Notes: generated by a model from the letters alone, not told the origin. Counted from the first letter of the stretch, positions 18,507 through 27,730 are shown. The stretch: DNA of 64,000 bases from Candidatus Kuenenia stuttgartensis (GCA_945860915.1 CAMARR010000001.1:223277-287276); one strand, 5' to 3'. Program-made: numbers and translations.

Positions 18507-19045
18507 GCGTCGCCCCTCGCCTCGTCGATTTGGATCTGCTGCCGCGTTAGGTAAGCGACCCTCGACACCCATTCACCTACACTGGCCCTGAACGCCTGAC
18601 GCGCGGGATCACCCATCGAAGGTTCGCTTGCTGCCAGGCGAACGAAATCATCACGCGCCTGCGCCATGTCGGCGGAAACTTCGGACGCGAGTGCCTCTAA
18701 TTCCATCCGCGCGTAGACGTCTCCATCCCCGGCCGCCTCAACTGCTTCCTGAATTCGGAAGCCCCGCATGGCGAGCAGAGGCGGCGTCGAGCCACGATCG
18801 GGCTCAGTTGAGCCCATCTCGAGTGCAAGCCACGCTCGCGCGCGAAGAAGTGGGTCGCGCAACAGCTTCCACGCCGTGTTGACGGCGGCGGCTGTCGCCG
18901 TGGCGTCGGCTATTGCAACAGGAGTTGCACACACGACATGATCGGGATGCAAGGCGCGGGCACGATCGTGCCAGCGGCGCTCGCCTTCCGCCAAATCGAG
19001 GGCCAGTCGCCTCGGAACGCCGAATACGCTGAATGGATCTTGCAC
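18503..19045 (-). CDS. hscB: HscB, J-domain co-chaperone
   Basis: 180-residue Fe-S co-chaperone. It has an N-terminal J domain (DPFSVFGVPRRLALDL, with the HPD motif at LHPDHV near residue 33) and a C-terminal helical domain that binds IscU (about 100-180). HscB delivers IscU to HscA and stimulates its ATPase. It ends on an ATGA junction with hscA and starts 20 bases after iscA. Confidence 0.9.
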   Translation of the reverse strand: MQDPFSVFGVPRRLALDLAEGERRWHDRARALHPDHVVCATPVAIADATATAAAVNTAWKLLRDPLLRARAWLALEMGSTEPDRGSTPPLLAMRGFRIQEAVEAAGDGDVYARMELEALASEVSADMAQARDDFVRLAASEPSMGDPARQAFRASVGEWVSRVAYLTRQQIQIDEARGDA

Positions 19046-19065
19046 GATCTAAGGCCGTCCCTTGG

Positions 19066-19392
19066 TCAGACCGAGAAGGACGACCCGCAGCCGCATGAAG
19101 ACTTTTGCTGAGGGTTCTTCACAACGAAGCCGGCTCCCGTCAGGGCGTCCGAGTAGTCAACCTCGGAACCGTTGACGTACAGCAAGCTACGCTCGTCAAT
19201 GAAAACCTTGGCGCCCGAGTTGACGACGACGTGATCGCCCGGGCGTTCCGTGGTGATGTCCAAGCGGTAATTGAGTCCCGAACAGCCGCCGCCTTCGACG
19301 GCAACCCGCAGACCCCATTCCTCGATGGACTTTGACTCACCCGCGATGAGGGTCGTGATCTTATTTGCTGCCTTATCCGACATCGTAAGCAT
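19066..19392 (-). CDS. iscA: IscA, A-type Fe-S carrier
   Basis: 108-residue A-type carrier protein that receives nascent clusters from IscU and hands them to apoproteins. The three family cysteines are present: one in GGGCSGLNY and two in the terminal CGCG. GAGGA stands 6 bases before the ATG at 19392; a later in-frame ATG (19383) is less well supported. It lies 9 bases after iscU and 20 bases before hscB. Confidence 0.94.
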   Translation of the reverse strand: MLTMSDKAANKITTLIAGESKSIEEWGLRVAVEGGGCSGLNYRLDITTERPGDHVVVNSGAKVFIDERSLLYVNGSEVDYSDALTGAGFVVKNPQQKSSCGCGSSFSV

Positions 19393-19401
19393 GGATGTTC
19401 C

Positions 19402-19812
19402 TCAACTCCTGGCCGCGGCGGGATCTCCCACCTCGGCATCCTGACGCTTGCGGTAATCCGCAATCGCCGCCTTGATCGCGTCCTCAGCGAGGACCGAGCA
19501 GTGAATCTTCACCGGAGGTAGTGCCAACTCCTCCACGATCTGGACATTCTTGATGTCCTGCGCTTCCGCCAGCGTCTTGCCCTTGACGAGTTCCGTCACA
19601 TAGGACGAGGAGGCAATCGCTGAACCACAACCGAAGGTCTTGAATTTCGCATCAACGATGCGGTCTCCAACGATCTTGAGTTGCAGCTTCATCACGTCGC
19701 CGCACTCAGGTGCGCCGACGATTCCGGTTCCGACGTCGGTGTCATCCTTCGCAAATGAACCCACATTTCGGGGATTTTCGAAGTGATCGACGACTTTATC
19801 GCTGTAAGGCAT
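19402..19812 (-). CDS. iscU: IscU, Fe-S scaffold
   Basis: 136-residue scaffold on which IscS builds [2Fe-2S] clusters. The three cluster cysteines are present (PECGDVM, TFGCGSAIASSS, KIHCSVLAEDA), as is the chaperone-recognition sequence LPPVK just before the last one, matching the HscA/HscB genes downstream. One variation: the usual APACGD reads APECGD. It lies in the operon between iscS and iscA. Confidence 0.96.
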   Translation of the reverse strand: MPYSDKVVDHFENPRNVGSFAKDDTDVGTGIVGAPECGDVMKLQLKIVGDRIVDAKFKTFGCGSAIASSSYVTELVKGKTLAEAQDIKNVQIVEELALPPVKIHCSVLAEDAIKAAIADYRKRQDAEVGDPAAARS

Positions 19813-19854
19813 ATGGATTGCTTTCTAAATGAGCTCTTGGGAGTCCAAGGACTC

Positions 19855-21072
19855 TTAGTGTGGGGACCATTTCACGGACTGGAGATCGACACCGTCCTTG
19901 ACCATTTCGTAGAGCGGCGACATCTCCCGGAGTCGGCTGACTTTATCGGCCAGCATGTCGACCACCCGGTCGACCTCTGCTTCCGTATTGAAGCGCCCGA
20001 TTCCAAACCGAATTGACGTATGCGCCAACTCCTCGCCGACGCCGATTGCGCGCATCACATGCGAAGGCTCTAGCGTGGAGCTCGTGCAGGCGGAGCCGGA
20101 CGAGACAGCCACTTCCTTCAACGACATGAGAAGCGACTCCCCTTCGACGAAGGCGAATGAGATATTAAGATTGCCCTCAATGCGGTTCTCAAGCGACCCA
20201 TTCAGATGGATGTGATCGAGACGCTCACGAATCCGCGTAAGGAACCGATCGCGGAGGCTGCGAAGTCGGGCACGTTCGTTGGGCATCTCGGCCACGGCAA
20301 TTTCAAGAGCCTTACCAAATCCGACGATGCCGGTGACGTTGAGTGTGCCCGAGCGCAATCCACGCTCTTGGCCGCCCCCATCGATCTGGGCAACGAGGCG
20401 AACCCGAGGCTTGGCACGGCGAATGTAGAGGGCGCCAACGCCCTTCGGCCCGTAAATCTTGTGGGCGGACATGGACAAGAGGTCGATTCCGAGAGCCTCG
20501 ACGTCGATCGGCTGCTTGCCAACGAGTTGAGCGGCGTCGGTATGAAACAGGACGCCACGCGACTTGCAAAGCTTGCCGATGGCGGCGAGGTCCTGGACGG
20601 TGCCAATCTCGTTGTTGGCAGCCATGATCGAGATCAAAATCGTCTTGTCTGTGATCGCGGCTTCGAGTGCAGCCAGATCGATTCGGCCTTCGCGATCCAC
20701 GCCGATGAACGTCACCTGACGCCCGGAACGCTCAAGAGCCTTCATCGAGTCAGAAACACATTTGTGCTCAATCGTCGATGTGATGAGGTGGTTGCCCTTG
20801 TCCGCGAGGAACTCGGCAACGCCCTTGATTGCAAGGTTGTTCGACTCCGTCGCTCCCGACGTGAAGATGATCTCGCGGGCTTCCGCGCCGATGGCCTTCG
20901 CCACCGAAGCACGAGCGGTCTCCACGGCTTCCTCCGCTTCCCATCCGAACGCATGGTTCCGACTGTGGGCGTTGCCGTACTTCTCAGTGAACCATGGCAA
21001 CATAGCCTCAACCACACGGGGGTCCGTGCGCGTGGTGGCGTTGTTGTCCATGTAAATCATGTCGTGCTGCAT
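19855..21072 (-). CDS. iscS: IscS, cysteine desulfurase
   Basis: 405-residue PLP enzyme that takes sulfur from cysteine and passes it to IscU and other acceptors. It opens with [15 protein letters not shown]; the PLP lysine is in [14 protein letters not shown]; the flexible active-site loop carries [13 protein letters not shown]. The ATG at 21072 is used (the longer frame to 21189 overlaps the regulator gene and is not conserved). It is separated from the MerR gene by 44 bases. The length matches group I IscS (404). Confidence 0.96.
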   Translation of the reverse strand: MQHDMIYMDNNATTRTDPRVVEAMLPWFTEKYGNAHSRNHAFGWEAEEAVETARASVAKAIGAEAREIIFTSGATESNNLAIKGVAEFLADKGNHLITSTIEHKCVSDSMKALERSGRQVTFIGVDREGRIDLAALEAAITDKTILISIMAANNEIGTVQDLAAIGKLCKSRGVLFHTDAAQLVGKQPIDVEALGIDLLSMSAHKIYGPKGVGALYIRRAKPRVRLVAQIDGGGQERGLRSGTLNVTGIVGFGKALEIAVAEMPNERARLRSLRDRFLTRIRERLDHIHLNGSLENRIEGNLNISFAFVEGESLLMSLKEVAVSSGSACTSSTLEPSHVMRAIGVGEELAHTSIRFGIGRFNTEAEVDRVVDMLADKVSRLREMSPLYEMVKDGVDLQSVKWSPH

Positions 21073-21116
21073 CGTGATGACTCGTGTTGAATGAATGATC
21101 GTGCGGTTATTTGATT

Positions 21117-21611
21117 TTAGTCGAGGAAGGCGCTGACGAACTCGGGGACGTCCCCCGCGTGATGTCCCTCTCGAGTGCAAGCGGTGCACTGCTCTCTAAG
21201 GGGGCGATCGGAGCAGGTGGTACATGCTTCGAGAAAGGCGATGGACTTCATCAACTCATGTTCGATTGCCGTCAGGCCTTCGATCTTGCTGCGAGTCTCA
21301 GCGAGCTCACCCCTGAATGTCTCAAGGAGTCGCGGAGCTGAATCCTGTGCGGCGGAGTTTCCGCGCCACGCCTCTGCCATCCCCCGAATGCGGTTGAGCG
21401 GGATATCGAGATCCTGGAGACGCGAGATCGCCCGGATGGTCGCTACCGACGCAGCCTCCTCGTAGAGACGGAATCCGCCCTCGGAACGCTTTGCAGGCCG
21501 AAGCAGCCCAAGCTCCTCGTAATAGTGAAGCGTTCGAATCGACTTGCCCGAAAGATCAGCGAGTTCGCCGACCTTCACGAGCCTCGAGGCGCCGGTTCCT
21601 TGACATGACAT
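21117..21611 (-). CDS. MerR-family regulator with C-terminal CX2CX8CX2C cluster, first gene of isc operon
   Basis: 164-residue MerR-family DNA-binding protein. The winged helix-turn-helix is clear ([26 protein letters not shown] near the N-terminus), followed by the dimerisation helix (about 85-130) and a C-terminal tail with four cysteines: Cys130, Cys133, Cys142 and Cys145 in a CX2CX8CX2C arrangement. SoxR and the zinc or copper sensors use different spacings. A fifth Cys is at position 3. AAGGGA precedes the ATG at 21611. It heads the isc operon, the slot usually held by IscR. A metal or Fe-S cluster sensor controlling the operon is the likely role; the ligand is not known. Confidence 0.88.
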   Translation of the reverse strand: MSCQGTGASRLVKVGELADLSGKSIRTLHYYEELGLLRPAKRSEGGFRLYEEAASVATIRAISRLQDLDIPLNRIRGMAEAWRGNSAAQDSAPRLLETFRGELAETRSKIEGLTAIEHELMKSIAFLEACTTCSDRPLREQCTACTREGHHAGDVPEFVSAFLD

Positions 21612-21666
21612 AGTTGAATCCCTTGTTAGAAGGATGACGTGCACGTGAGGATTGGTAGACCCAAAC

Positions 21667-21713
21667 CCTTACGTCCACGTTAGGATCTTACTCTTCTATC
21701 GTCCAAAGCTCAA
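21667..21713 (-). promoter_or_regulatory. Probable isc promoter and overlapping palindromic operator
   Basis: On the minus strand, a -35 element TTGAGC (complement of 21708-21713) is followed after 17 bases by a -10 element TAAGAT (21685-21690), pointing at the merR-isc genes. Directly downstream, over the expected transcription start, is the palindrome CCTTACGTCCACGTTAGG (21667-21684): two 8-base arms with one mismatch around a CC centre. ACGT-N2-ACGT cores are typical of some MerR-family operators (for example LiuR-type sites, from memory). The position fits autorepression; a MerR-type 19-base spacing (TAGACC at 21656, TAGGAT at 21681) can also be drawn for the divergent ygfZ. Confidence 0.55.
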
Positions 21714-21756
21714 GCCGAACCGAGTTCGGTTTGCATAAACAGACTCACCAAACACC

Positions 21757-22812
21757 ATGCTGGACCCCCTAAACAGCCTTCCGGCAGACGTTTACACCCC
21801 CCTCACCCCCAGCCTCATTCGCTCGATGAGCTCCACGGCTCGAGCGGGACTCGGGGCGTTCGTGACCTCCCATCTTTCGGTCCTGCGGCTCGAGGGTTCA
21901 GACCGCGCCCGGTGGCTCCACGGGCAGTGCACCCAGGAGATCAAGGGGCTCGCCGTCGGGCAGGCCGCAGAAGCCTTCGTCCTAGACGCGAAGGGGCGGA
22001 ATCTAGGGGACATCACCATTGCCGTCTTCCCCGATCACATCCTCGTCCTTTGCCCACGGTCAGCGAGTCCGACACTTGTTGCGCACTGGAAGCGTTTCAT
22101 CATCGCGGAAGACGTTGTGGTCCAGGATCAAACCGATTCCAGCTCAACCGTGTACCTGACCGGACTTGGACTCTCCTCGTTCTTACAGTCCTTTGCGCAT
22201 GTCCACATGGAGTCCGCCGCCACGACATTTGCTGCCGAAGTGAAGGTCGCCGGTGAGACCCTCACGCTCATCTCAGATGCAGGGTCAGGAACGCCCGCTG
22301 TGCATGTGATCGGACCGAGCATCGCGGTCGAAGCGTGGGACAAGCTGGGTAAGGCCTTGCTCGCTGGCAAAGCGGCGCACCTACCGAACGAAATAGAAGA
22401 GTGCCTTCGTATCGCTGCATTCAAGCCGCGCTTTGGAATCGATTTCGACGGCACGGTTCTTCCGAAGGAATCCGGTGAGGAGGCGCGCCGCGTTTCGTAC
22501 ACTAAAGGCTGCTACACGGGACAGGAAGTGGTTGCCCGCCAACACTTCCTCGGCGAACCGCGCCGTATGCTCCGAAGCGCATCCTGGCGAGGGGGCCCCG
22601 TTGCGCCTGGCACACAACTAGTGCGTTCAGATGGGACACGCGTGGGTCGTTTGACCTCGTGCTCCTACGCAGAGGAGGTCGGCCGCTGCGTAGGCATTGC
22701 CATGATTGACGGACCAGCAAAGCTCGAACTCGAGCTGCTTCTTGTGGCACAAGATTTGGACGACGAACCGGTCACGCTGACGATCGGGGCACCGAAGTAC
22801 CTAAAGGCCTAA
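21757..22812 (+). CDS. ygfZ: YgfZ, folate-binding Fe-S cluster repair/assembly protein
   Basis: 351-residue protein of the YgfZ/GcvT-like family. It carries the YgfZ signature K-G-C-Y-T-G-Q-E (KGCYTGQEVV, about residues 249-258) and an N-terminal region (HLSVLRLEGSDRARWLHGQC) typical of the family. YgfZ uses tetrahydrofolate and supports maintenance of [4Fe-4S] enzymes. It is divergent from the merR-isc operon and shares its 145-base promoter region, so common control is likely. The Cys of the KGC motif needed for function in E. coli is present. Its last bases overlap the convergent ferredoxin-like gene. Confidence 0.88.
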   Translation: MLDPLNSLPADVYTPLTPSLIRSMSSTARAGLGAFVTSHLSVLRLEGSDRARWLHGQCTQEIKGLAVGQAAEAFVLDAKGRNLGDITIAVFPDHILVLCPRSASPTLVAHWKRFIIAEDVVVQDQTDSSSTVYLTGLGLSSFLQSFAHVHMESAATTFAAEVKVAGETLTLISDAGSGTPAVHVIGPSIAVEAWDKLGKALLAGKAAHLPNEIEECLRIAAFKPRFGIDFDGTVLPKESGEEARRVSYTKGCYTGQEVVARQHFLGEPRRMLRSASWRGGPVAPGTQLVRSDGTRVGRLTSCSYAEEVGRCVGIAMIDGPAKLELELLLVAQDLDDEPVTLTIGAPKYLKA

Positions 22813-23150
22813 ACGGGCTTCCCTCGTCGCAATTCCGACTCGGTCAACCGGAGGGCCTCGCAACCGGGTGCGTTCGACAGGGGCCCTGCTACGAGGTCTT
22901 GAACGTCGTCTAAAGACACCCTCGACCACCACATATTTGCAGGATAATCGCAAACAACCGGACCGCGCTCACAGAAGTCGAGGCACCCCGACGCATTGAC
23001 TCTCACGTTGGAGAGTCCGGCCTCCTTGACCTTGCCCTTCAAGGCGTCGCGAAGCGCTTCGCTACCGCGCGCGGCGCATGACCCGCGAGGGTGGCCGTCA
23101 GGACGGCGGTTAGTGCAGACGAAGATGTGATGCTCGTATGGAATGGTCAT
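22809..23150 (-). CDS. Thioredoxin-like [2Fe-2S] ferredoxin
   Basis: 113-residue protein of the thioredoxin-fold [2Fe-2S] family. The four expected ligands are in FVCTNRRPDGHPRGSC (two Cys) and ASGCLDFCERGP (two Cys). It opens YEHHIFVCTNRRP, like the shethna-type ferredoxins. It is the third gene after nrdJ and dcd, sharing ATGA with dcd. It could carry electrons to the reductase or elsewhere; direct evidence is lacking. Confidence 0.85.
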   Translation of the reverse strand: MTIPYEHHIFVCTNRRPDGHPRGSCAARGSEALRDALKGKVKEAGLSNVRVNASGCLDFCERGPVVCDYPANMWWSRVSLDDVQDLVAGPLSNAPGCEALRLTESELRRGKPV

Positions 23151-24247
23151 AGCATCGTTAGGTGGCGCGAGAGCTTCGGGCCCCGTTGATCCTGATAGTG
23201 ATTGCCGGATCCCTCCCCATAGGCGCGCAGCGGGCGCCCAGCAACCGCCTCGTAGGCCACTTTGCAGATGGGCTGTCCGTGACGGAGTATCAAGTCGTCA
23301 TCGTAGGGGCGAACTTCAAGCACCGCAGGGGTCCCATGAGTCTTCCCACCCGGCGACCATCCGAACCCAGGATCAAAAAAGCCTGCGTAGTGAGCTCGAA
23401 ACTCGCCAGCCGAATTCTCGAACGGCAGCATCTCGACCGCATAGTCGGGCGGAACGCGGAGGAACTCGCGCGTCGAGAGAATATAGAAATGACCGCGGCG
23501 CAGCCAAAGTGACCCGTCGCGGGGTCTTGGAACGGGCTCAAAAAACTCGCGCGCATCATTCGGGTGGACACCAGTTAGATCTACTTCCAACGGCGTCTTG
23601 CGGGCGACCCAACCAACCGGATCCTGTTCAAGATCGATGGTGAGTAAAAGTCCACCTTCGTCAAGACGGTCCGGATAGGCTCGTAACGGCGTCCCATCGC
23701 GAGTGAAGAGAAGCGGAGCCTGCGCTTCGAGGTCAGCCAGTGCGCGCCCGAGCACGATCCGGCGTTCCTTGAAGAAAATGGCCTGATTCAGTGAAAGTCC
23801 CTGCTTGAGGTTGATGTCGAACGACTTCGAGATCACCTCCAAGTAGACTTCGCCCCGATATCCCCTCGGAACACGGTCGTAGCGGGGATTCGAGTCCGTA
23901 AGGACGCGGGTTTGAAGGTCCAGACGGCCAATCGAGGACTTAGTATTGCAGTATGCGGCAACGTCGTCAGGAAGACAAAGACCTTCCTCGAGTCGAATCA
24001 CATAGACCTTCTCGCGATCTAGGATCTCACCCTGAGCGAGGTCGATCTTTCGCCGAGAGAGCCGGTTGACGAGATCGCGCACGGGCTCGCCGATCGGAAG
24101 CACCGAGGCCGGAAGCCTCCATGCCTCCGAGGACAATGTGAGATCAAGTGAACAGGGCTGCACACGTATGGCCGGTGCGCCGCGTTGCTGCGTCACTGCC
24201 CCCGACGCAACGAGTTCTGAAATTGCAAAGTCAGGGAGTACACCCAT
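23147..24247 (-). CDS. dcd: dCTP deaminase, long (two-domain) form
   Basis: 366-residue 2'-deoxycytidine 5'-triphosphate deaminase of the long type, about twice the usual 190 residues, with an N-terminal and a C-terminal trimeric dUTPase-like domain. The first opens LPDFAISELVASGAV and contains SLDLTLSSEAWRLP and a RGYRGEVYLEVISKS core; the second carries FAHYAGFFDPGFGW-like AHYAGFFDPGFG and EVRPYDDDLILRHGQ. It forms dUTP for thymidylate synthesis. It lies 60 bases after nrdJ, so dNTP synthesis genes are together, and overlaps the ferredoxin-like gene by ATGA. Confidence 0.87.
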   Translation of the reverse strand: MGVLPDFAISELVASGAVTQQRGAPAIRVQPCSLDLTLSSEAWRLPASVLPIGEPVRDLVNRLSRRKIDLAQGEILDREKVYVIRLEEGLCLPDDVAAYCNTKSSIGRLDLQTRVLTDSNPRYDRVPRGYRGEVYLEVISKSFDINLKQGLSLNQAIFFKERRIVLGRALADLEAQAPLLFTRDGTPLRAYPDRLDEGGLLLTIDLEQDPVGWVARKTPLEVDLTGVHPNDAREFFEPVPRPRDGSLWLRRGHFYILSTREFLRVPPDYAVEMLPFENSAGEFRAHYAGFFDPGFGWSPGGKTHGTPAVLEVRPYDDDLILRHGQPICKVAYEAVAGRPLRAYGEGSGNHYQDQRGPKLSRHLTML

Positions 24248-24262
24248 TACTTGACCCCAGTA

Positions 24263-24310
24263 TCGCCCGACGGTTACCCCGCCGGGCGAATTGAGCCTGA
24301 ACTTGGCTCA
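24263..24310 (-). other. Two hairpins between nrdJ and dcd
   Basis: Inverted repeats in the 60-base gap and across the nrdJ stop: TCGCCCG (24263-24269) with its complement (24283-24289) around a 13-nt loop that can pair further inside, and TGAGCC (24292-24297) with GGCTCA (24305-24310). No T-run follows, so neither looks like a full terminator. They may attenuate or protect the upstream message between the two genes. Confidence 0.4.
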
Positions 24311-27300
24311 GGAACAGCCGAGGCTGTTGCCGCAGTTGAGACACTTGTAGCAAGTGCCGTTGCGTACCGTTGTGTGGCCGCAGGAGTCGCAGAATGGCGC
24401 ATCCCCCATCATCGAACCGAGGTGACCATCGAGCGAGCGACCGGGCTTGGACTTGGCGCCCTTGACCTGCCGAGTCAACGGAGAATCGGTCGGGAGAGCG
24501 CCCGTCACGACGTGCTCGAGTTCCTTGAGTCGCTCGATCTGTAAATCACGGTGCCGACCGACTTCTTTCGCTGCATCGATTACACCAGGCTCCATACCGT
24601 CGGCCGGCTTGACCTGCACGATATCGGTGCGACCGAGGTACTCCATCGCGAGCAACCGGAAGATGAAGTCAACCACGGAAGTGGAGAACTTGATATTGGG
24701 GTGATTCACCGGCCCTTGCGGCTCGAATCGCGTAAACGTGAAGACGTTGACGTATTCCTCAAGCGGCACGCCATACTGAAGTCCGAGCGATACGGCGATG
24801 GCGAAGCAGTTCATCATGCTGCGGAAGGCGGCGCCTTCCTTGTGCATGTCAACGAAAATCTCGCCGAGCGAGCCGTCCTCGTAGTTGCCGGTACGAATGT
24901 AGATCTTCTGGTTGGCGATCGTCGCCTCCTGAGTGAAGCCGAAACGCTTCCTCGGCAGACGGCGACGCTGCAACACTTGACCACCTGGCGTCACCGCTGC
25001 GGGCGAGGCCGTGTTCGCCGAGCTCTTGTCTGCATCCTTTGCGTCAGGCGCATCTGACTTAGAGTCAGACTTCGACTTAGATCGCAGCGGCTGCGACGCT
25101 TTGCAACCGTCGCGATAGAGCGCCACGGCCTTAAGGCCAAGCTTCCAGGCCTCGAAGTAGGCCTCGCGGACGTCGGCTTCACCGACTTCGTTTGGCATAT
25201 TAATCGTCTTCGAGATAGCGCCCGAGATGAACGGCTGCGCAGCCGCCATCATGCGAATGTGGCCCAAGTGATGGATGAAGCGGCGCCCCTTGCGCCCACA
25301 CTTGTTGGCACAGTCGAACACCGCGAGATGCTCGTCACGAAGGTGAGGAGCGCCTTCGACCGTCTGGGTCCCGCAAATCCATTCGTCAGCCTCTTCAACC
25401 TGTTGCGTGGTAAAGCCCAAGTGACTCAGGAGATCGAACCCGGGCACGGAAGCCTGCTCGCGAGTCAGCCCCAAGCGCTTCAAACCGTCATCGCCGATGA
25501 CGTGGGCTGAGAACACATGATTGATCTCGAAGGCTTGAGGAAGCGCCTTCTCGATCGCCGCGAAATCGGCCGGGGCCATCCCCTTTTCGGCCAACGTCTT
25601 GCGGTTAATCGATGGCGCTCCATCGAGCGTTTGATGCCCGAGGATGTGTGCAACGATCTCCGCGACCTGCTCCTTGGAGTAGCCGAGGCGATCGAGAGCT
25701 GACGGTACAGATTGGTTGACGATCTTGAAGTGACCGCCGCCGGCGAGCTTCTTGAATTTGACGAGCGAGAAGTCTGGTTCGATTCCCGTCGTATCGCAAT
25801 CCATTAGCAACCCGATGGTGCCGGTGGGTGCGAGGACGGTCGCTTGAGCGTTGCGGAAACCGTGGATGCTGCCGAGTCGAACGGCTTCATCCCAGTCGTC
25901 CTGCGCGGCGCTGATGAGATCATCATGACCAAACGTCGAATCAAGGTTGTACGACGCATCACGGTGCATGTTCATCACCTTGAGCATCGGCTCCTTGTTG
26001 CGTGCAAAACCAGCGAAGGGGCCCTTTGAGCGGGCCATCTCGGCGGAGACGCGGTAGGCGTGTCCGGTCGTAATCGCCGTCAGCGCGCCACAGAGCACTC
26101 GACCTTCGTCGGAGTCATACGGCACGCCAAGAAGCATCAACAACGTCCCGAGATTGGCGTATCCAAGTCCTAGCGGACGGTAGTCATGGCTGTTTTCCGC
26201 GATGCGCTTGATCGGGTAAGACGCGAAGTCCACGGCGATTTCTTGCGCAATGAAAAACATTCGGACGCCATGGCGATACCCCTCTATATCGAAGGAGCCG
26301 TCGTCACGAAGGAACTTCACCAGATTAAGCGAGGCGAGATTGCATGCCGAATCATCGAGGAACATGTACTCAGAGCAGGGATTCGAGGCGCGAATGCGAT
26401 CCGTGTTCGGACACGTGTGCCAACGATTCACAGTGGTGTCGAACTGAACGCCCGGATCCGCGCAGCGCCATGCGGCGTACGCGATCTTGTCCATCATTTC
26501 TCGCGCTTTGTGTGCCTTCGCGACTTTGCCCGTCGTACGCATCTTGGTTTCCCAAGTGCCATCGGCAAGCACTGAGTCCATGAACTCATCCGTGATGCGG
26601 ACCGAATTGTTGGAGTTCTGGCCGCCCACAGTCCTGTAGGCCTCGCCGTTGAAGTCCGACGGATAGCCGTTCTCGATGAGGATCTTGGCCTTATCCTCCT
26701 CGCGCGCCTTCCACATGATGAAGCGCTCGATCTCTGGGTGGTCCATGTCTAGGACCACCATCTTCGCTGCGCGACGCGTCGTTCCCCCCGACTTAGTCGC
26801 ACCCGCCGCGCGGTCAAGCACCTCGAGGAACGACATCAGCCCCGAAGACGTGCCGCCACCAGCGAGTTTCTCGCCTTCGCCGCGAATCTTCGAGAAATTC
26901 GTTCCCGTCCCGGAGCCAAATTTGAACAAGCGCATTTCACGCTTGACCGCTTCTGCGATGTCCAGCAAGTCGTCTTCAACGCTCTGAATGAAACAGGCAG
27001 AGAGTTGAGGGCGTGTGTAGGAGTCTGGAGCTTCGACCACCTCGCCTTTGACTTGGTCGAAGTACCAGCATCCGACAGCCTTGCCGGTGATCCCGTAGCG
27101 CTGAGCGAGACCACAGTTGAACCAAACGGGCGAATTGAAAGCACCCATCTGATGAATGAGTAGATAGGAAAGCTCGGCCTCGAAGGTGTCGGCCTCTTCC
27201 TTGTTGCGGAAGTACCCGCCAAGTTCTTCGCCCGATTCACGAATCGAACGTGCGATCCGCACAACAACCTGGCGCGCCGAAGTCTCGGCACCGGTTCCTG

Positions 27301-27574
27301 GTACTCCCGCTTTACGGAAATACTTCGAAACCAGAATGTCGGTTGCGAGCTGCGACCAGCCCTCCGGAACCTCGGTGTCCTTCATTCCGAACACGACGGA
27401 GCCGTCCGTGTTCGAGATGGCTGAATCGCGACGGACGTAGCGAACCGCGTCCAACGGATCCTTGCCCGGCTTGGTGTACCGGCGAGTGAGGCAGAGCCCC
27501 GCATCGCCTCGGCCCCGAGAAGCGGCCTTACCCTCATGTGTCGACACTCCACCCTTATCGTTCGTTGCGCTCAT
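24308..27574 (-). CDS. nrdJ: Class II B12-dependent ribonucleoside-diphosphate reductase
   Basis: 1088-residue adenosylcobalamin-dependent ribonucleotide reductase, which makes deoxyribonucleotides without oxygen-dependent radicals. The radical and redox cysteines are at residues 194 (SACF), 400 (NPCSEY) and 411 (SACNLAS). The Gly-rich GSGTGTNFS and nucleotide loop are intact. The C-terminus ends in a CX2C...CX2C...C zinc-ribbon-like tail (CDSCGHTT, CYKCLNCG), typical of the long class II form. The start at 27574 has a GAG-rich ribosome-binding region. No class I or III reductase is seen. It heads the nrdJ-dcd-ferredoxin unit and is divergent from a cobalamin adenosyltransferase unit. Confidence 0.95.
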   Translation of the reverse strand: MSATNDKGGVSTHEGKAASRGRGDAGLCLTRRYTKPGKDPLDAVRYVRRDSAISNTDGSVVFGMKDTEVPEGWSQLATDILVSKYFRKAGVPGTGAETSARQVVVRIARSIRESGEELGGYFRNKEEADTFEAELSYLLIHQMGAFNSPVWFNCGLAQRYGITGKAVGCWYFDQVKGEVVEAPDSYTRPQLSACFIQSVEDDLLDIAEAVKREMRLFKFGSGTGTNFSKIRGEGEKLAGGGTSSGLMSFLEVLDRAAGATKSGGTTRRAAKMVVLDMDHPEIERFIMWKAREEDKAKILIENGYPSDFNGEAYRTVGGQNSNNSVRITDEFMDSVLADGTWETKMRTTGKVAKAHKAREMMDKIAYAAWRCADPGVQFDTTVNRWHTCPNTDRIRASNPCSEYMFLDDSACNLASLNLVKFLRDDGSFDIEGYRHGVRMFFIAQEIAVDFASYPIKRIAENSHDYRPLGLGYANLGTLLMLLGVPYDSDEGRVLCGALTAITTGHAYRVSAEMARSKGPFAGFARNKEPMLKVMNMHRDASYNLDSTFGHDDLISAAQDDWDEAVRLGSIHGFRNAQATVLAPTGTIGLLMDCDTTGIEPDFSLVKFKKLAGGGHFKIVNQSVPSALDRLGYSKEQVAEIVAHILGHQTLDGAPSINRKTLAEKGMAPADFAAIEKALPQAFEINHVFSAHVIGDDGLKRLGLTREQASVPGFDLLSHLGFTTQQVEEADEWICGTQTVEGAPHLRDEHLAVFDCANKCGRKGRRFIHHLGHIRMMAAAQPFISGAISKTINMPNEVGEADVREAYFEAWKLGLKAVALYRDGCKASQPLRSKSKSDSKSDAPDAKDADKSSANTASPAAVTPGGQVLQRRRLPRKRFGFTQEATIANQKIYIRTGNYEDGSLGEIFVDMHKEGAAFRSMMNCFAIAVSLGLQYGVPLEEYVNVFTFTRFEPQGPVNHPNIKFSTSVVDFIFRLLAMEYLGRTDIVQVKPADGMEPGVIDAAKEVGRHRDLQIERLKELEHVVTGALPTDSPLTRQVKGAKSKPGRSLDGHLGSMMGDAPFCDSCGHTTVRNGTCYKCLNCGNSLGCS

Positions 27575-27716
27575 CTCTCAATCTCCCCAATCGCCCCGCA
27601 CGCCTTCGCGTGAAAGGCGCAACCATCTAGATCCCAAACGTTTGCGTGTCCGCCCCATTTCGCATCCCCACCGCCGTAGAAACCCCCTACACGGTGGATA
27701 ACGCGTTCCCGGACAC

Positions 27717-27730
27717 CCCAACATGTTGGG
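27717..27730. repeat. Perfect 14-bp palindrome at nrdJ start region
   Basis: CCCAACATGTTGGG is a perfect 14-bp palindrome covering the predicted nrdJ transcription start, about 145 bases before the nrdJ ATG. It is placed like a repressor operator. It does not match the NrdR box pattern I know (ACAC and GTGT arms spaced by eight bases). Confidence 0.45.

Noticed and set aside
20206..21090. Long plus-strand open frame opposite iscS
   Set aside because: It lies wholly antisense to iscS and the encoded protein is low-complexity with no family match.
16446..21713. Presence of fdx or a frataxin gene in the isc operon
   Set aside because: No such gene was found between iscS and iscX; the nearby [2Fe-2S] protein at 22809 belongs to another unit and is not the Fdx type.
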